A stretch of 64,000 bases of DNA from Methanosaeta sp. PtaB.Bin039 (lineage in GTDB: Archaea > Halobacteriota > Methanosarcinia > Methanotrichales > Methanotrichaceae): positions 96,315 to 160,314 of the forward strand of contig MVQI01000051.1 in assembly GCA_002067795.1 (NCBI GenBank), in the 5' to 3' direction. Of the stretch, positions 18,843-28,404 are shown piece by piece. The position numbers were made by a program, and so were the translations under genes. The notes below the pieces were generated by a model. It had not been told where the DNA came from. It searched no databases and saw only the letters and a program-made list of their open reading frames with translations. The number at the start of each line of letters is the position of its first letter. Positions within the stretch are counted from its first letter, which is position 1.

Positions 18843-19865
18843 TCACCCGATTCTGGCGTCCACCACGCCATGGATCACGCCCGGGGAGTATTTCTTGACC
18901 CGGATCGCTGCCTGGATCTCAGCCTCTCGGCCTTGAGCCCTGGCCGCGCCCATGACATCTCTGATCATGTCATCGGGAAAGCGCCACGAAGGAACAGTCT
19001 GGTGGTAATGGAGCGTTCCGCCAGGCCGAAGAGCGCCTATCCCATAGCGCAGATATCGATCCGTTATCCCTACCATTCCCATCACCGCCCGATCTGCCCA
19101 CCCCTCCTCCACCACCAAAGCACAGTCTCCGGGCACCGGCTCGACAATATGACCCACCCGGTTCAAGGCTATGTTCTCACGCAGGTAGCGGAAGGCAAGA
19201 GGATTCAGCTCTATGGCACGAACCTTCTTCGGCCTTGAGCAGACAGCCATTGGAAGCGAGAAGTAACCTATGCCTGCGAACATATCCACCACATTCTCCC
19301 CTCTGCCAAGCGTACTCATTCTCGTGCGTTCCCTCAGGTTGCCTGGGGAGAACATTATCCTGAGTGGATCGAGCTTGAATATGACCCCGTTTTCCCTGTG
19401 CACGGTCTCGCAGCAGTCCCCTGCGATCACTTCCCGCTGCGGCTGCCTGAATTGGCCTTCTACGCCGCTGTCTGCCAGGACCGCCTGGCAGCGGGGGTAA
19501 GCCTCGAGGAGAGCCTGACCGATCATGTGGCGGCATGAATGAAGAGATGGGTGAATCTTGACCACAATCACCTGGCCCAGGATGAACCAGCCTCTAGGAA
19601 GAAGCTCTATCAGGCCGGGACTAAGCCTGCCCTCCAGCAGCTCCGCCAGCGAAGGCAGCTGGCGAAACGGTATCGCGCCCTCCTGTTTCACGGTCTGAAG
19701 GCCAGGCACCTCTTGAAGGACGGGTATCTCGATATTCTCGCCGGTCCGTCGCACCCTCCTCCGCCCGTCCAGGAGGCCAAGACAGCGGACAAGCGACAGG
19801 GCCTCGTCCCCACGCCACTTCTCCACCACAACGGCAAGATCAGTCTTTGGTGAAGCTCTGCTCAA
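18843..19865 (-). CDS. taw2: tRNA(Phe) wyosine aminocarboxypropyltransferase Taw2
   Basis: The product is 340 residues. The core has FSPGNLRERTRM, VVDMFAGIGYFSLP (SAM-binding motif I), ELNPLAFRYLRENI and the C-terminal KKYSPGVIHGVVD. The GN in FSPGN, where Trm5 methyltransferases have RL, points to the TYW2/Taw2 branch that transfers the aminocarboxypropyl group of SAM to demethylwyosine at position 37 of tRNA-Phe. The start is uncertain: the frame opens with TTG at 19865, overlapping the upstream gene by 26 bases, with a GTG at 19829 as the alternative. Confidence 0.87.
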   Translation of the reverse strand: MSRASPKTDLAVVVEKWRGDEALSLVRCLGLLDGRRRVRRTGENIEIPVLQEVPGLQTVKQEGAIPFRQLPSLAELLEGRLSPGLIELLPRGWFILGQVIVVKIHPSLHSCRHMIGQALLEAYPRCQAVLADSGVEGQFRQPQREVIAGDCCETVHRENGVIFKLDPLRIMFSPGNLRERTRMSTLGRGENVVDMFAGIGYFSLPMAVCSRPKKVRAIELNPLAFRYLRENIALNRVGHIVEPVPGDCALVVEEGWADRAVMGMVGITDRYLRYGIGALRPGGTLHYHQTVPSWRFPDDMIRDVMGAARAQGREAEIQAAIRVKKYSPGVIHGVVDARIG

Positions 19866-21240
19866 AGTTCGTCCTCTGGTTGGTGACGTTGAAACGGAGA
19901 ACCATCATGCCCTCCCGTCGGGTCACCTCGTAATTGGGATCGTGCACAAGCAGTGTGGAATCGTATCCTTTCGGCACGCCGAGATGGAGGACTACCGGGA
20001 TGCGGTCCAGATCCTCACGCAAGTAGATCCTGATGCTGGAATCCCCGCTGGAAGACAAGCTGACGGTTGTTCCATCCGACTGGTTGATGGTCACAACACC
20101 GCCTCTCGCACTTATTGACCGATCCAGTCCGTGCGGGAGCATTAGTTCAAGCTCTGACTCCAGACCCTTGGGATTGCTCATCTCCAGGGCCAGGAAGTCC
20201 GAGGTGATGTTTCCGGCCGTCAGGTTGGATATGTAGGTGGTATAATGGATGTACTCGGCCTGGACAGGCGAAAACGGCAGGATTCCAGGCACCATCAGGG
20301 CGCCGACAGCGAGGAGAAGCAGGATCCCCAAGGCAGCGAGTATGATATTCCAGGGAGGGCCTCGCCTGACTGGAGAGGCCGCGGACGGAGCAGGCCCAAC
20401 TGGGGGTCTGGGCGGGATCGATGAAGGCGGCTCGGCCTTCTCTGGCTGCCCTCCCTCGTCGGACGCCTTCCTCCCGGTCAGCGGTAATTTTGCGTCGCTC
20501 AGATCGACAAAAGCGGCTTCTTCACGCTGGACAGCCGCCTCGGACTCGGCTTGAGCCTCCACGCCGCCTTCCGGGGGCTGCGGAACTATGGAAACGGTTC
20601 CTGAGACGACCGCCCCTTCTGGCCCGGCCTTTTCAGCCTGGCCCACTTCTGGCTGAATGACCGATGGCTCAGGCCGCTGCTGCTGAGCAGGCGAGACCTC
20701 CTGCACAACCTCATCCTTCTCCTGGTCAAGATCGGTCGGAGAGGGTGAGATCACTTCTGGCTGAATGTCCAGTTCGCCCTGCTGCAAATCCTCACCGGCC
20801 GGCTGCTGCCCGGCGGGCAGGCCCGACAGCGGCACCTTTCTTCGGGACGGAAGCTCCACAGATCCCGCCGCAAAGTCGAAGCTGAGATCGGTGTAGAGGC
20901 CTGATGAGTCGTGGAAGGTGCTGGCCCGTGGTACAAGATACGATACCCCGGAGATCTTGACCTCCTCGAAGAAATCGGTGTTCTTCATGAGCCTGTCCTT
21001 GAAGGCGTATACTGCACCGCTCTCCATCTTTGACTCGATCTCGCTCAAGCTTGGGAAGCGGTCCTCGGATGCTGCCAGCTCGGAGGTAGCCTTGGCATAG
21101 GCCTCGAAGAACACCCTGCTCATACGGTTGAGCCTATTGGTATACCTCCTGTCGAATAGGAAGGAGAAGCATTCTCCGCGCAGCTCCAGGCCTGTCTGGC
21201 CCTCTTGCTCCCGCCTCCACCCCGAGAAGGAAACGTCCAT
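19840..21240 (-). CDS. Single-pass membrane protein with Pro/Glu-rich linker, unknown function
   Basis: The product is 466 residues from ATG 21240, chosen because AGGGAGAG lies about nine bases upstream. Residues 1-150 form a cytosolic domain that I do not recognise. A long linker rich in Glu, Pro and Gln follows (about 150-315), then one membrane segment (IILAALGILLLLAVGALMV) and an external domain of about 120 residues with several N-glycosylation sequons. Its 3' end overlaps taw2. The design suggests a tethered sensor or scaffold, but this is not proven. Confidence 0.65.
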   Translation of the reverse strand: MDVSFSGWRREQEGQTGLELRGECFSFLFDRRYTNRLNRMSRVFFEAYAKATSELAASEDRFPSLSEIESKMESGAVYAFKDRLMKNTDFFEEVKISGVSYLVPRASTFHDSSGLYTDLSFDFAAGSVELPSRRKVPLSGLPAGQQPAGEDLQQGELDIQPEVISPSPTDLDQEKDEVVQEVSPAQQQRPEPSVIQPEVGQAEKAGPEGAVVSGTVSIVPQPPEGGVEAQAESEAAVQREEAAFVDLSDAKLPLTGRKASDEGGQPEKAEPPSSIPPRPPVGPAPSAASPVRRGPPWNIILAALGILLLLAVGALMVPGILPFSPVQAEYIHYTTYISNLTAGNITSDFLALEMSNPKGLESELELMLPHGLDRSISARGGVVTINQSDGTTVSLSSSGDSSIRIYLREDLDRIPVVLHLGVPKGYDSTLLVHDPNYEVTRREGMMVLRFNVTNQRTNFEQSFTKD

Positions 21241-21411
21241 TGGGTTCTCTCCCTGTACCGTCCACGATAAGTATTTTTTGCAGGACGCGGCCTGCAACTG
21301 CCCATATACCGGAGGGACCGGACCCAGATATCGTCGAGCCATTGCGGGAGGGTCATATCAACCTCGTATGAGAGGTACCTTTAAATTCAAACCGTGGGGA
21401 GGTAGGATTTG

Positions 21412-21795
21412 ATGAGACAAGTGGGAATGCTGAGCGCGCTCCTGCTCCTGGGAGTGGGAATCGCCGTGGGCATCGCATCCGCGGAGGTTGCGTTCGATCA
21501 GCATCTTGACAGGAGCGAAGTGGCAGCAGGCGAACCAGCCACGGTAATGGTGACAATGATAAACCTGGGCGTCAACTCATCCCAGGTTATGGTCACGCCC
21601 CTGGTGTCACCCGGCCTGAGCTATATCCCCCTGGGATCCCTGGCCACCGAGGTATATCCTGGCAGCCAGTCGGTCATAGCCTACCAGATCATGGCCAGCC
21701 AGAGCGGCGCATATCAGGTGGTATCACAGATATCCTATACGGACGAGGGGTATGCCAACCAGGCGAACCTGGTCAACGTGCTGAACGTGCTGTAG
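21412..21795 (+). CDS. Exported single-domain CARDB-like protein
   Basis: The product is 127 residues. A signal peptide covers about 1-25 (LSALLLLGVGIAVGIASA). The mature part has one beta-sandwich domain of CARDB/NEW3 type, seen in LDRSEVAAGEPATVMVTMINLG. GGAGGT stands eight bases before the ATG at 21412, which is preferred to the TTG codon just before it. It is divergent from the membrane protein at 19840 and may share its promoter region. A surface adhesion or envelope role is inferred. Confidence 0.7.
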   Translation: MRQVGMLSALLLLGVGIAVGIASAEVAFDQHLDRSEVAAGEPATVMVTMINLGVNSSQVMVTPLVSPGLSYIPLGSLATEVYPGSQSVIAYQIMASQSGAYQVVSQISYTDEGYANQANLVNVLNVL

Positions 21796-22175
21796 CAGGT
21801 ATGCCGATTACCCGACGCTGGAATAAGACAAGCGGAGATGCTTTTTAACCATGCCTCCGCGCATTAATAATTTTGTTAGTAATTAAATTCTGATACCGGC
21901 TAGATTCTGATACCGCCCTGGCACTGAAAAGCGCCAGCGTATCATGCGAAATATATAAAAATTATCATAATGTATTATGATATATTATATATTATGAGGT
22001 AGTATATTATTATAGTGTAGTATATTATTATTATTATTATTATTATTATTATGATGTAATATATTATTATGATATTATATATTATTATGTAGTATATTAT
22101 TATGTGTTACATATTATGACATATTATGACATATTATGATAAAATGCTCCGATTGATTCAAAATGGGCAAAGGGA
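21796..22175. other. Intergenic, 380 bases, between convergent genes
   Basis: The first part contains a 12-base direct repeat (ATTCTGATACCG) at about 21885-21915. The second part is the AT-rich simple repeat listed separately. No gene is seen. The convergent flanking genes suggest that this DNA holds terminators and no promoters. Confidence 0.6.
21955..22143. repeat. AT-rich simple-sequence repeat block
   Basis: About 190 bases are almost wholly A and T with scattered G. They are built from TATTA, TATGA and TTA units, including an uninterrupted TTA-type run near 22022-22050. The repeated word ATATTATTATG occurs several times. The rest of the window is clearly GC-rich, so the block stands out. 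It could be a slippage-prone microsatellite or a DNA-unwinding or terminator element. Confidence 0.85.
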
Positions 22176-22727
22176 TCAGACACCCAATCCCAGATCCGCC
22201 CTCGTGAAGATGGACTGCAGATGATACCCTGCGGCGGCTATTGCCTCCTGGCCACCCTCCTGGCGATCGAGTATTGCCAGAACCTGCACAGGCTGATAGC
22301 CAGCTTCCGCTATCCTCTCCACAGACCTGAGAAGGGAGCCCCCGGAGGTCACCACGTCGTCCACGACAGCCACCTTGGTTCCGGCTGCGATGACGGGGCC
22401 CTCTATGTAGCTCATGGTCCCGTGCTTCTTCGGCTCTTTTCTGACAATCAGGGCTGACATCTCCCGCCCCTGCTGGTGGGACAGGACCGCTATTGACGAT
22501 ACCAGTGGATCTGCTCCCAGAGTCATGCCCCCAACCGCACCAACCTCAGGACGTATCATGCCAAGCAGGATCTTGCCTGCAAGATAAGCGCCCTCAGAGC
22601 TGAGAATCACCCTCTTTGAGTCCACATAGTAATTGCTCTTGCGACCTGAGCTAAGCCTGACATCCCGCAGCTCAAGCGCGCGAGTCTTCAATAGATGGAG
22701 CAGACGCTCCCGGTCGTTTTGACTCAT
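22176..22727 (-). CDS. pyrE: Orotate phosphoribosyltransferase
   Basis: The product is 183 residues from ATG 22727, preceded by GAGAGGAG; the longer frame from 22763 lacks such a site. The PRPP-binding loop is VAVVDDVVTSGGSL and the enzyme-specific LSSGRKSNYYVDSK block is present, as is ALIVRKEPKKHG. It converts orotate and PRPP to orotidine monophosphate in pyrimidine synthesis. It is followed downstream by the AT-rich block. Confidence 0.93.
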   Translation of the reverse strand: MSQNDRERLLHLLKTRALELRDVRLSSGRKSNYYVDSKRVILSSEGAYLAGKILLGMIRPEVGAVGGMTLGADPLVSSIAVLSHQQGREMSALIVRKEPKKHGTMSYIEGPVIAAGTKVAVVDDVVTSGGSLLRSVERIAEAGYQPVQVLAILDRQEGGQEAIAAAGYHLQSIFTRADLGLGV

Positions 22728-22810
22728 CTCTCCTCTCTTGGATCCAGACGATCCGCCTTTCAAGTGGTTGGGGTGTTGAGATATAATGCTTTGCCGAAAA
22801 ATAGCGTCCG

Positions 22811-23602
22811 TTAGCGGCCGGTTCTGGGAAGCCTGGGCCTGCGTCGTGGTGCACGGTCCTGGGCAGCCAGTATGTGGCCGACCGTGCCCAGGCTGGTCCC
22901 ATCCAGCAGGTAGATACTGGAGTTCCCAAGATCGATCATACGCATGATAGGCCCTCGCTCCTCGTCTTTACCGGCGTTTAGCAGATACCCACCGCAGAGT
23001 GGGTTGAAAGCAGGAAGCACGAGAATGCTGCCCGCGGTGATGCCGCCGTCCTCTCCTTGAAACGAGGGGCTGATCCTTCCCAAAAGCCAGACAGGCTCGC
23101 TTGCCCCGTGACCCAGGGGATCTAACAGGCGAACTGCCGGGTGAATGTGAGCTGCCACCAGATGTGAGGCCCGCAGGACATCTGGACTGGGCCAGGTGTG
23201 ACCGTGAAAGTAGCCCACACCGTCTAAGACCATCCCGGTTGGGGGATGGACGATGGCATCGGAAGCTATGTCCGAAAGCCCGACGTCGTGGTTGCCCATC
23301 ACCACATCCACACGCACCTGCTCGGTGAGCCGGGCCAAGAAGGCCGGGATCTCCCGGCGTTCCTGCCAGCTGGTATATGGCACGCCCTGCTTCAGGTCGC
23401 CCACAACGACCAGCCGATCTGCGCCGACCTCTTCGACCAAGTCGAGCATGCGGTCGAGCAGGAGGCCGGTCTGGCTGGGTATGGTGATCCCGCCCCGCAG
23501 CAGCTCATGCTCCAGGCCCAGATGCAGGTCTGCAACCACCAGGACCTGCAAACTGCCACGGGCTAGCAGGGCAGATGCACCCACAACCGGGATTAGATCC
23601 AT
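22811..23602 (-). CDS. Archaeal metallophosphoesterase (SbcD-related)
   Basis: The product is 263 residues. Calcineurin-type metal motifs are in order: VADLHLG, VVVGDLKQG, MGNHDVG, and FHGHTW with LVAAHIHP. This set defines the small archaeal phosphoesterases related to SbcD. They bind two metals, and their substrates are mostly unknown. The gene lies 83 bases before the pyrE start, on the same strand. Confidence 0.88.
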   Translation of the reverse strand: MDLIPVVGASALLARGSLQVLVVADLHLGLEHELLRGGITIPSQTGLLLDRMLDLVEEVGADRLVVVGDLKQGVPYTSWQERREIPAFLARLTEQVRVDVVMGNHDVGLSDIASDAIVHPPTGMVLDGVGYFHGHTWPSPDVLRASHLVAAHIHPAVRLLDPLGHGASEPVWLLGRISPSFQGEDGGITAGSILVLPAFNPLCGGYLLNAGKDEERGPIMRMIDLGNSSIYLLDGTSLGTVGHILAAQDRAPRRRPRLPRTGR

Positions 23603-23641
23603 GATAGAGGATCTTTGGTCCCTGGCCTTAAATGCCGCCCC

Positions 23642-24094
23642 TCAGTCTCGCCCCTGTTCTTTCAGTTCCGTCCTGACAGCCTGCACCAGTTCCTCCACCG
23701 ACCTTACCATGGATTTGCAGGATTGCTCGACCATTGCATTGATCAGGGAGGTCCCGGTCTCTCCTGCCCGGCGCAGGTCGGTCCGGATCCCGATTACAGT
23801 TACCCCCAGACCTCGACAGAATCCCACCTCCCATGCAGTACCGTCGTCCACCTGGGCACCGTCCAGTATGGCGACCAGAAGATCGCAGCTGCACAGAGCC
23901 GCGCAATTGGCCTGGAATATATCCTCCTTGGACCTGGCTGGCATATCGCCCGGCCAGAAGATCGTCCTGCCCAATCCCTCTTCCAGGGACCGCCTGACCT
24001 GGCGGCACCAGTCCTGCTCCCCTTTGGAGAAGAGAGGGCCGGCCAGGTAAATTCGGGGTCCAGGGCTGCGCCGGTCGATCTGCTGGCTATCCAT
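23642..24094 (-). CDS. Nucleoside 2-deoxyribosyltransferase family protein
   Basis: The product is 150 residues. The family shows RIYLAGPLFSKGEQ near the N-terminus and VDDGTAWEVGFCRGLG, which holds the catalytic glutamate. These enzymes cleave or exchange the N-glycosidic bond of deoxynucleosides or nucleotides. The start overlaps the end of the lysyl-tRNA synthetase gene by eight bases, so the two are probably translated from one mRNA. Salvage or clean-up of nucleotides is the likely role. Confidence 0.85.
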   Translation of the reverse strand: MDSQQIDRRSPGPRIYLAGPLFSKGEQDWCRQVRRSLEEGLGRTIFWPGDMPARSKEDIFQANCAALCSCDLLVAILDGAQVDDGTAWEVGFCRGLGVTVIGIRTDLRRAGETGTSLINAMVEQSCKSMVRSVEELVQAVRTELKEQGRD

Positions 24095-25589
24095 GGGCCT
24101 CTGCTGCAGCCTGGTGGAGCCTATCTATCATGAAGGATCGCTCGAGGCTCGCCAGGAACCATCCTGCCTTGGGTCCCTGGCGGTCGCCAAGGAATGCCAG
24201 GTATATTGCCTGGAAGAATTTCTTGGAGTCCATTCCCAGCTCCTGGGCCACATCGTAGACCAGGTCGTGGATCTCCTGAGCGCCCTTATCGCCTATGCGG
24301 TCTGCCAAAATACGAAGCCCCTTCTTCTCATCGGGGGTGAGGTTGTTGACTTCTGAGGGAAGCGAGTCGCGAAGCTCGAACTTTACGTAGGCCGGGGCAT
24401 AGCGATCGAGCCAGGTGCGCACGTTTGAGGCCCTGCCGATTATCTCCTCCTGGCGGTCGGTTGTGTATCCGCTCCTCTTCAGAACCTTTAAGAGCAGCTC
24501 GTCATCGCCTCTCGCGATCTGCACCGCTGTGACCATGTGGCGGAATGGGATCTCAAATGGCTGGTCCTGGCCGATTGAAGAGAGCTGCAAAGCCCGCTGA
24601 TCCCCTTTTCTCTGGTCATATTCATCCACCAGCGAGAGCAGCGGCAGACCCGGATCGAACTCGATATGCTTCTCCGGCTTGTTGCGGATGATCAGGTAGC
24701 GCAGGACTTCCGGAGGCACGACGTCCAGCATCTCGTTTATGGTGACAACAAGCCCGGTGGAGCTGTGCATGGCGCCTTTGCCCTTGAGGTGGATCCATTC
24801 ATAAACAACCGGGAAGGGGGCAGGATAGCCGTAGACCTCCTCGCTGATCCGCTTGCCTGTGTCGTAAGAGCCGCCGGATGTGGCGTGGTCTTTTCCGAAC
24901 GGCTCGAGCGTCACCTTGAATATTGGCCAGCGAGCCGGCCAGTCCACCCTCCACACCAGCTTGCCACCGCCCTTCATGCTGACCGACCCGCTGGAACCGC
25001 ACTGGCAGACGTAATCGACCGTCTCGCAGTCCAGATCGTGGCCGGTGACCTTGGTTGTGTTCATGCGCCCGCAGTCTGGACAGATGGCGTTAAACGGGCT
25101 CCAGTCAGAAGCCAGGTCCCGCCCGGACACCTCCTTCAAGATGCGCACGATATCGTCCCGCCGCTGAAACGCCGTCTTTATGGCGGGAAGATAATGCCCC
25201 CGTCTGTAGAGCTGGTCGGCGCGGTAAACCTCCGGATCGATGCCAAGGCGCTTTAGAGAGTGAAGGAAAGGCTGCAGGAAATGCTCTGCATAGCTCTCGC
25301 AGCACCCCTTGGGGCACGGAATATCGGAGAGCGGTTTTCCCACGTGCTCGTTGAAGCTCTCGTCGAGGAATGGATACAACCGGCGCAGGCGGTCGAAGTT
25401 ATCGGCGATGTAGATCAGCCGGGCCTCCCCGCCCCTGTCGATCAGGGCGCGGTACACTGCCTCAGCGGTCATCACCTCGCGCATGTTGCCGATATGGACC
25501 GGGCCGGACGGGGTGATCCCGGTGGCCAGGGTCTGGGGCCCTTGGGCGGCCAGCTTATCTGCTATGACGTCTGCCCAGTGGATGATCAT
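24087..25589 (-). CDS. lysS: Lysyl-tRNA synthetase, class I
   Basis: The product is 500 residues. The HIGH-like motif is HIGN at 32-35 and the KMSKS-like motif is KGKGAMHSSTG, typical of archaeal class I LysRS. A zinc-binding region (CPDCGRMN, then CQCG) lies in the middle. It attaches lysine to tRNA-Lys. The gene leads an overlapping pair with the deoxyribosyltransferase. It diverges from the dCMP deaminase gene. Confidence 0.95.
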   Translation of the reverse strand: MIIHWADVIADKLAAQGPQTLATGITPSGPVHIGNMREVMTAEAVYRALIDRGGEARLIYIADNFDRLRRLYPFLDESFNEHVGKPLSDIPCPKGCCESYAEHFLQPFLHSLKRLGIDPEVYRADQLYRRGHYLPAIKTAFQRRDDIVRILKEVSGRDLASDWSPFNAICPDCGRMNTTKVTGHDLDCETVDYVCQCGSSGSVSMKGGGKLVWRVDWPARWPIFKVTLEPFGKDHATSGGSYDTGKRISEEVYGYPAPFPVVYEWIHLKGKGAMHSSTGLVVTINEMLDVVPPEVLRYLIIRNKPEKHIEFDPGLPLLSLVDEYDQRKGDQRALQLSSIGQDQPFEIPFRHMVTAVQIARGDDELLLKVLKRSGYTTDRQEEIIGRASNVRTWLDRYAPAYVKFELRDSLPSEVNNLTPDEKKGLRILADRIGDKGAQEIHDLVYDVAQELGMDSKKFFQAIYLAFLGDRQGPKAGWFLASLERSFMIDRLHQAAAEAHG

Positions 25590-25697
25590 GGCGGATAGGG
25601 GCAGGGCAGATCGGTATTAAGTCTTACGGTGCCCATCGATGCCGAACGGTTCTCAATGAGCCCGAGATCAGCCCCTTTATGCAGGACTTTTTAAGCC

Positions 25698-26153
25698 ATG
25701 AGCAAGAGAGGCCGCAATATGGACCGCCCCTCTCTGGACCAATACTTCATGGAGATAGCAGCAGTGGTCTCCAAGAGGTCCACTTGCCTGCGAAACCAGG
25801 TGGGGGCTCTATTCGTAAAGGAGAACCGAATACTCTCAACAGGATACAACGGAGCTCCGACGGGGCTGCCCCATTGCGACAGCGTGGGGTGTCTGAGGGA
25901 GAGGGTGGCAAGCGGAACCAGGCACGAGCTGTGCCGGGCGGTCCATGCAGAGCAAAACGCGATAATCCAGGCAGCCATCCACGGGGTGAGCATCGAGGGG
26001 GCCACGCTTTACTGCACTCATCAGCCCTGCATCCTCTGCGCCAAGATGATGATAAACGGCAGGGTCAGAAAGGTGGTCTACCGGCAGAGCTACCCCGACC
26101 AGGATGCCCTCAAGTTCCTGGAGCTTGCAGGCATTGAGGTCGTCCGGCTCTAG
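25698..26153 (+). CDS. dCMP/cytidine deaminase family protein
   Basis: The product is 151 residues. The zinc site is HAEQN (His83, Glu85) with PCILC (Cys111, Cys114). An extra zinc-binding group (HCDSVGC around 59-65) is typical of dCMP deaminases of the ComE/Dcd type. It deaminates dCMP to dUMP and so feeds dTMP synthesis. A TTTTTAAG promoter element lies just upstream, so the leader must be short. The ATG at 25719 is an alternative start. Confidence 0.9.
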   Translation: MSKRGRNMDRPSLDQYFMEIAAVVSKRSTCLRNQVGALFVKENRILSTGYNGAPTGLPHCDSVGCLRERVASGTRHELCRAVHAEQNAIIQAAIHGVSIEGATLYCTHQPCILCAKMMINGRVRKVVYRQSYPDQDALKFLELAGIEVVRL

Positions 26154-26233
26154 CGATCCGCAGACGATGGAAGGAAATGACCTTCCCCAGTGCTTAGGAA
26201 AAGCTTTACTATCGGACCGGCCAAGCCCGACCC

Positions 26234-27520
26234 ATGTTCGGGAAGAAGGACCACCTCACGGTGGAGAGGGGCCGCCTGCATATCTCCGGGGCGGACACCG
26301 TGGCCCTGGCCCAGGAGTTCGGTACCCCTCTGTACGTCACATCGGAGGAGCGGCTGCGCCAGAACTTCCGTGCCTACGATGCATTTTCAAGTGCGGATAA
26401 GTACTTCGCCGTCAAGGCCAACGGCAACCTGGCGCTGCTCCGGATTTTAGCCCAGGAAGGAGCGGGCGCCGATGTCTTCTCTGCAGGCGAGCTCTACCTG
26501 GCCTCCCTGGCTGGGATACCAAGGGATAAGATCCTCTTCAACGGCAACTCCAAGCGGGAGAGCGAGCTTGTCATGGCTGCTGCCTCGGGCGTCCGGGTCT
26601 CGGTGGACTCGCCAGAAGAGCTGGAAACCCTGGCCCGGGCAGCACAAAGCCTGGACAGGACGGTCGAGGTCCTCTTCCGCGTCAATCCCGACATAAACGT
26701 CCAGACCCACCCCAAGATAGCCACAGGCCTGCGCACATCCAAGTTCGGGATCCCCCATTCCCAGGTTGTGGACGTCTACAGGCAGGCCATGGCCAGCTCC
26801 CATATCCTGCCGGTGGGCCTGCACTGCCATATAGGGTCGCAGATCCTCGACGTGTCCAGCTTTGTCGAGGCTGCCGGCCGCATGATGGACCTGGCGGCGG
26901 CGGTGACCTCGGCCGATGGGAGCGTCGAGATGATCGACCTTGGTGGAGGCCTCGGCATCCAGTATGACCCGCAGGCCCAGCCTGCCCCATCCCCCGCCGA
27001 CCTGGCAGCCGGCGTTCTGCCCGTGATCAGGCAGCGCAGTGCCCAGATCGGCATATCGCCACGCCTGGTACTGGAGCCAGGTCGGAGCATCGTGGCGGAC
27101 AGCACGATCCTCCTCACCAGGGTGAACACGGTCAAGGACGCCCACGTAACGTTTGTGGGGCTTGACGCCGGTTTCAACGTTCTGGCAAGGCCGATGCTAT
27201 ACGACTCTTACCACCATATAGTGGCCTGCGACCGGGCAGACCAGCCAGCTGCCGGGAGCTATACCGTCGTGGGACCTATCTGCGAGAGCGGCGACGTGCT
27301 GGCCAGGGACCGGCTGCTTCCGCCGGTCCAGCGCGGAGACGTGCTGGCCTTCCTGGACGCCGGAGCTTATGGATTCTCCATGTCATCCCAGTACAACGGG
27401 CAGGGAAGACCTGCGGAGGTTCTGGTCGCCAAGGACGGCGGCGCAGAGCTGATCCGTCGGGCAGAGGGCCCGTCCGACCTGATGGCAGGCCAGATGATCC
27501 CGTCCCGCCTGCTGTACTGA
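26234..27520 (+). CDS. lysA: Diaminopimelate decarboxylase
   Basis: The product is 428 residues. The PLP lysine is Lys61 in YFAVKANGN. Other family blocks are HCHIGSQI, GGGLGIQY, LEPGRSIV and GPICESGDVLA, the last with the cysteine typical of DapDC. It makes L-lysine from meso-diaminopimelate. It follows the dCMP deaminase after 80 bases, on the same strand, and may be co-transcribed. Confidence 0.93.
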   Translation: MFGKKDHLTVERGRLHISGADTVALAQEFGTPLYVTSEERLRQNFRAYDAFSSADKYFAVKANGNLALLRILAQEGAGADVFSAGELYLASLAGIPRDKILFNGNSKRESELVMAAASGVRVSVDSPEELETLARAAQSLDRTVEVLFRVNPDINVQTHPKIATGLRTSKFGIPHSQVVDVYRQAMASSHILPVGLHCHIGSQILDVSSFVEAAGRMMDLAAAVTSADGSVEMIDLGGGLGIQYDPQAQPAPSPADLAAGVLPVIRQRSAQIGISPRLVLEPGRSIVADSTILLTRVNTVKDAHVTFVGLDAGFNVLARPMLYDSYHHIVACDRADQPAAGSYTVVGPICESGDVLARDRLLPPVQRGDVLAFLDAGAYGFSMSSQYNGQGRPAEVLVAKDGGAELIRRAEGPSDLMAGQMIPSRLLY

Positions 27521-27938
27521 CGCATCCGATCCGAGACCTGGAATGCCATCTCGGACCGAGATGTCCTGGAAAACGCCTCCTGGACTCGGCACAAGATGCC
27601 TGTTCCAGGAGGCCGCCAAAAAAAAGATCACCCGAGACTATTGATCTTGGGGCGCCCCAGATCACTTTCGCCCTGCGCGCCCATCCTTCTTCTCATATCT
27701 TTGCCACCCAGGACATGAACGGCCACTTGGTCCCGACCCATCTTCCCATCCTTCCCTAAAACGGAAAAGGGGAGGAGGCCGACAGCCTATCATGCAGCTG
27801 GAGCTGACAACAGCCTGCAAGCAGGTGCAAACGCCCGGCCATTAGATAGTTATACGTATTTAATTAGATTATTAATTTGATCTACTGATACTGATTTTAT
27901 GGGAAATGCTTTTAATGTTATACACACTACTTCTGCCT
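27521..27938. other. Intergenic, 418 bases, with two inverted repeats
   Basis: Two clear hairpins stand downstream of lysA. One has eight paired bases around a single base (27547-27563). The other has ten paired bases, GCCTCCTGGA at 27575-27584 with its complement at 27604-27613. A run of A follows the second on the plus strand, so it is not a typical terminator. The far end near 27850-27900 is AT-rich and probably holds a promoter for the small gene that follows. Confidence 0.6.
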
Positions 27939-28136
27939 ATGAGGCAGATCCGAAAGCTTTGGGCAGGCCGGGCCGCCTACGAACCTTCAGCCCCGGAAAC
28001 TCCAACACCTTTCCGCCACCGTGAGCTTGAGGCGGCCAAGGAGATATTGGGGGAAGTGTTCGGAGCCAGCCGGCCAGAGGTGGATGAGATGATCGCCCAG
28101 CGGCTGGATGGTGTGGAGGCGGCAGAGGCTCTGTGA
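27939..28136 (+). CDS. Small acidic hypothetical protein
   Basis: The product is 65 residues from ATG 27939; the frame also opens at an ATG at 27906. The composition is rich in Glu and Ala with amphipathic stretches (RELEAAKEILGEVF), and GC preference at third codon positions looks like real coding. No family is recognised and no strong ribosome site is seen. AT-rich DNA upstream could be a promoter. Confidence 0.4.
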   Translation: MRQIRKLWAGRAAYEPSAPETPTPFRHRELEAAKEILGEVFGASRPEVDEMIAQRLDGVEAAEAL

Positions 28137-28404
28137 AGAGCCGGCCAAAACCCCCGCAGAATCATGATAGAAAAATAACTTAAAGTGGCTTTTAAAAACC
28201 TTCGTGAAGAAGCCAGTGTAGCGGCTGTAGCCATCGGAAATTGTGGGATTTTCGGCTGGACTGGCGAGGCATGCCTGGCCGCCGCGGCGGCTGGCGACCT
28301 GATCGCTATCCGAGGCACTGCCCATCCCCCTGCCAAGTCCACCCTTGAAACATTTCTCCTGCAAGCCACAAAACTTGAAATCCCAGTGGCGCGAATGTTG
28401 TATC

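Noticed and set aside
27850..27895. AT-rich stretch that partly resembles the 6-2-6 box
   Set aside because: The best 14-base match has three mismatches in the conserved positions and lies far from the metal locus.
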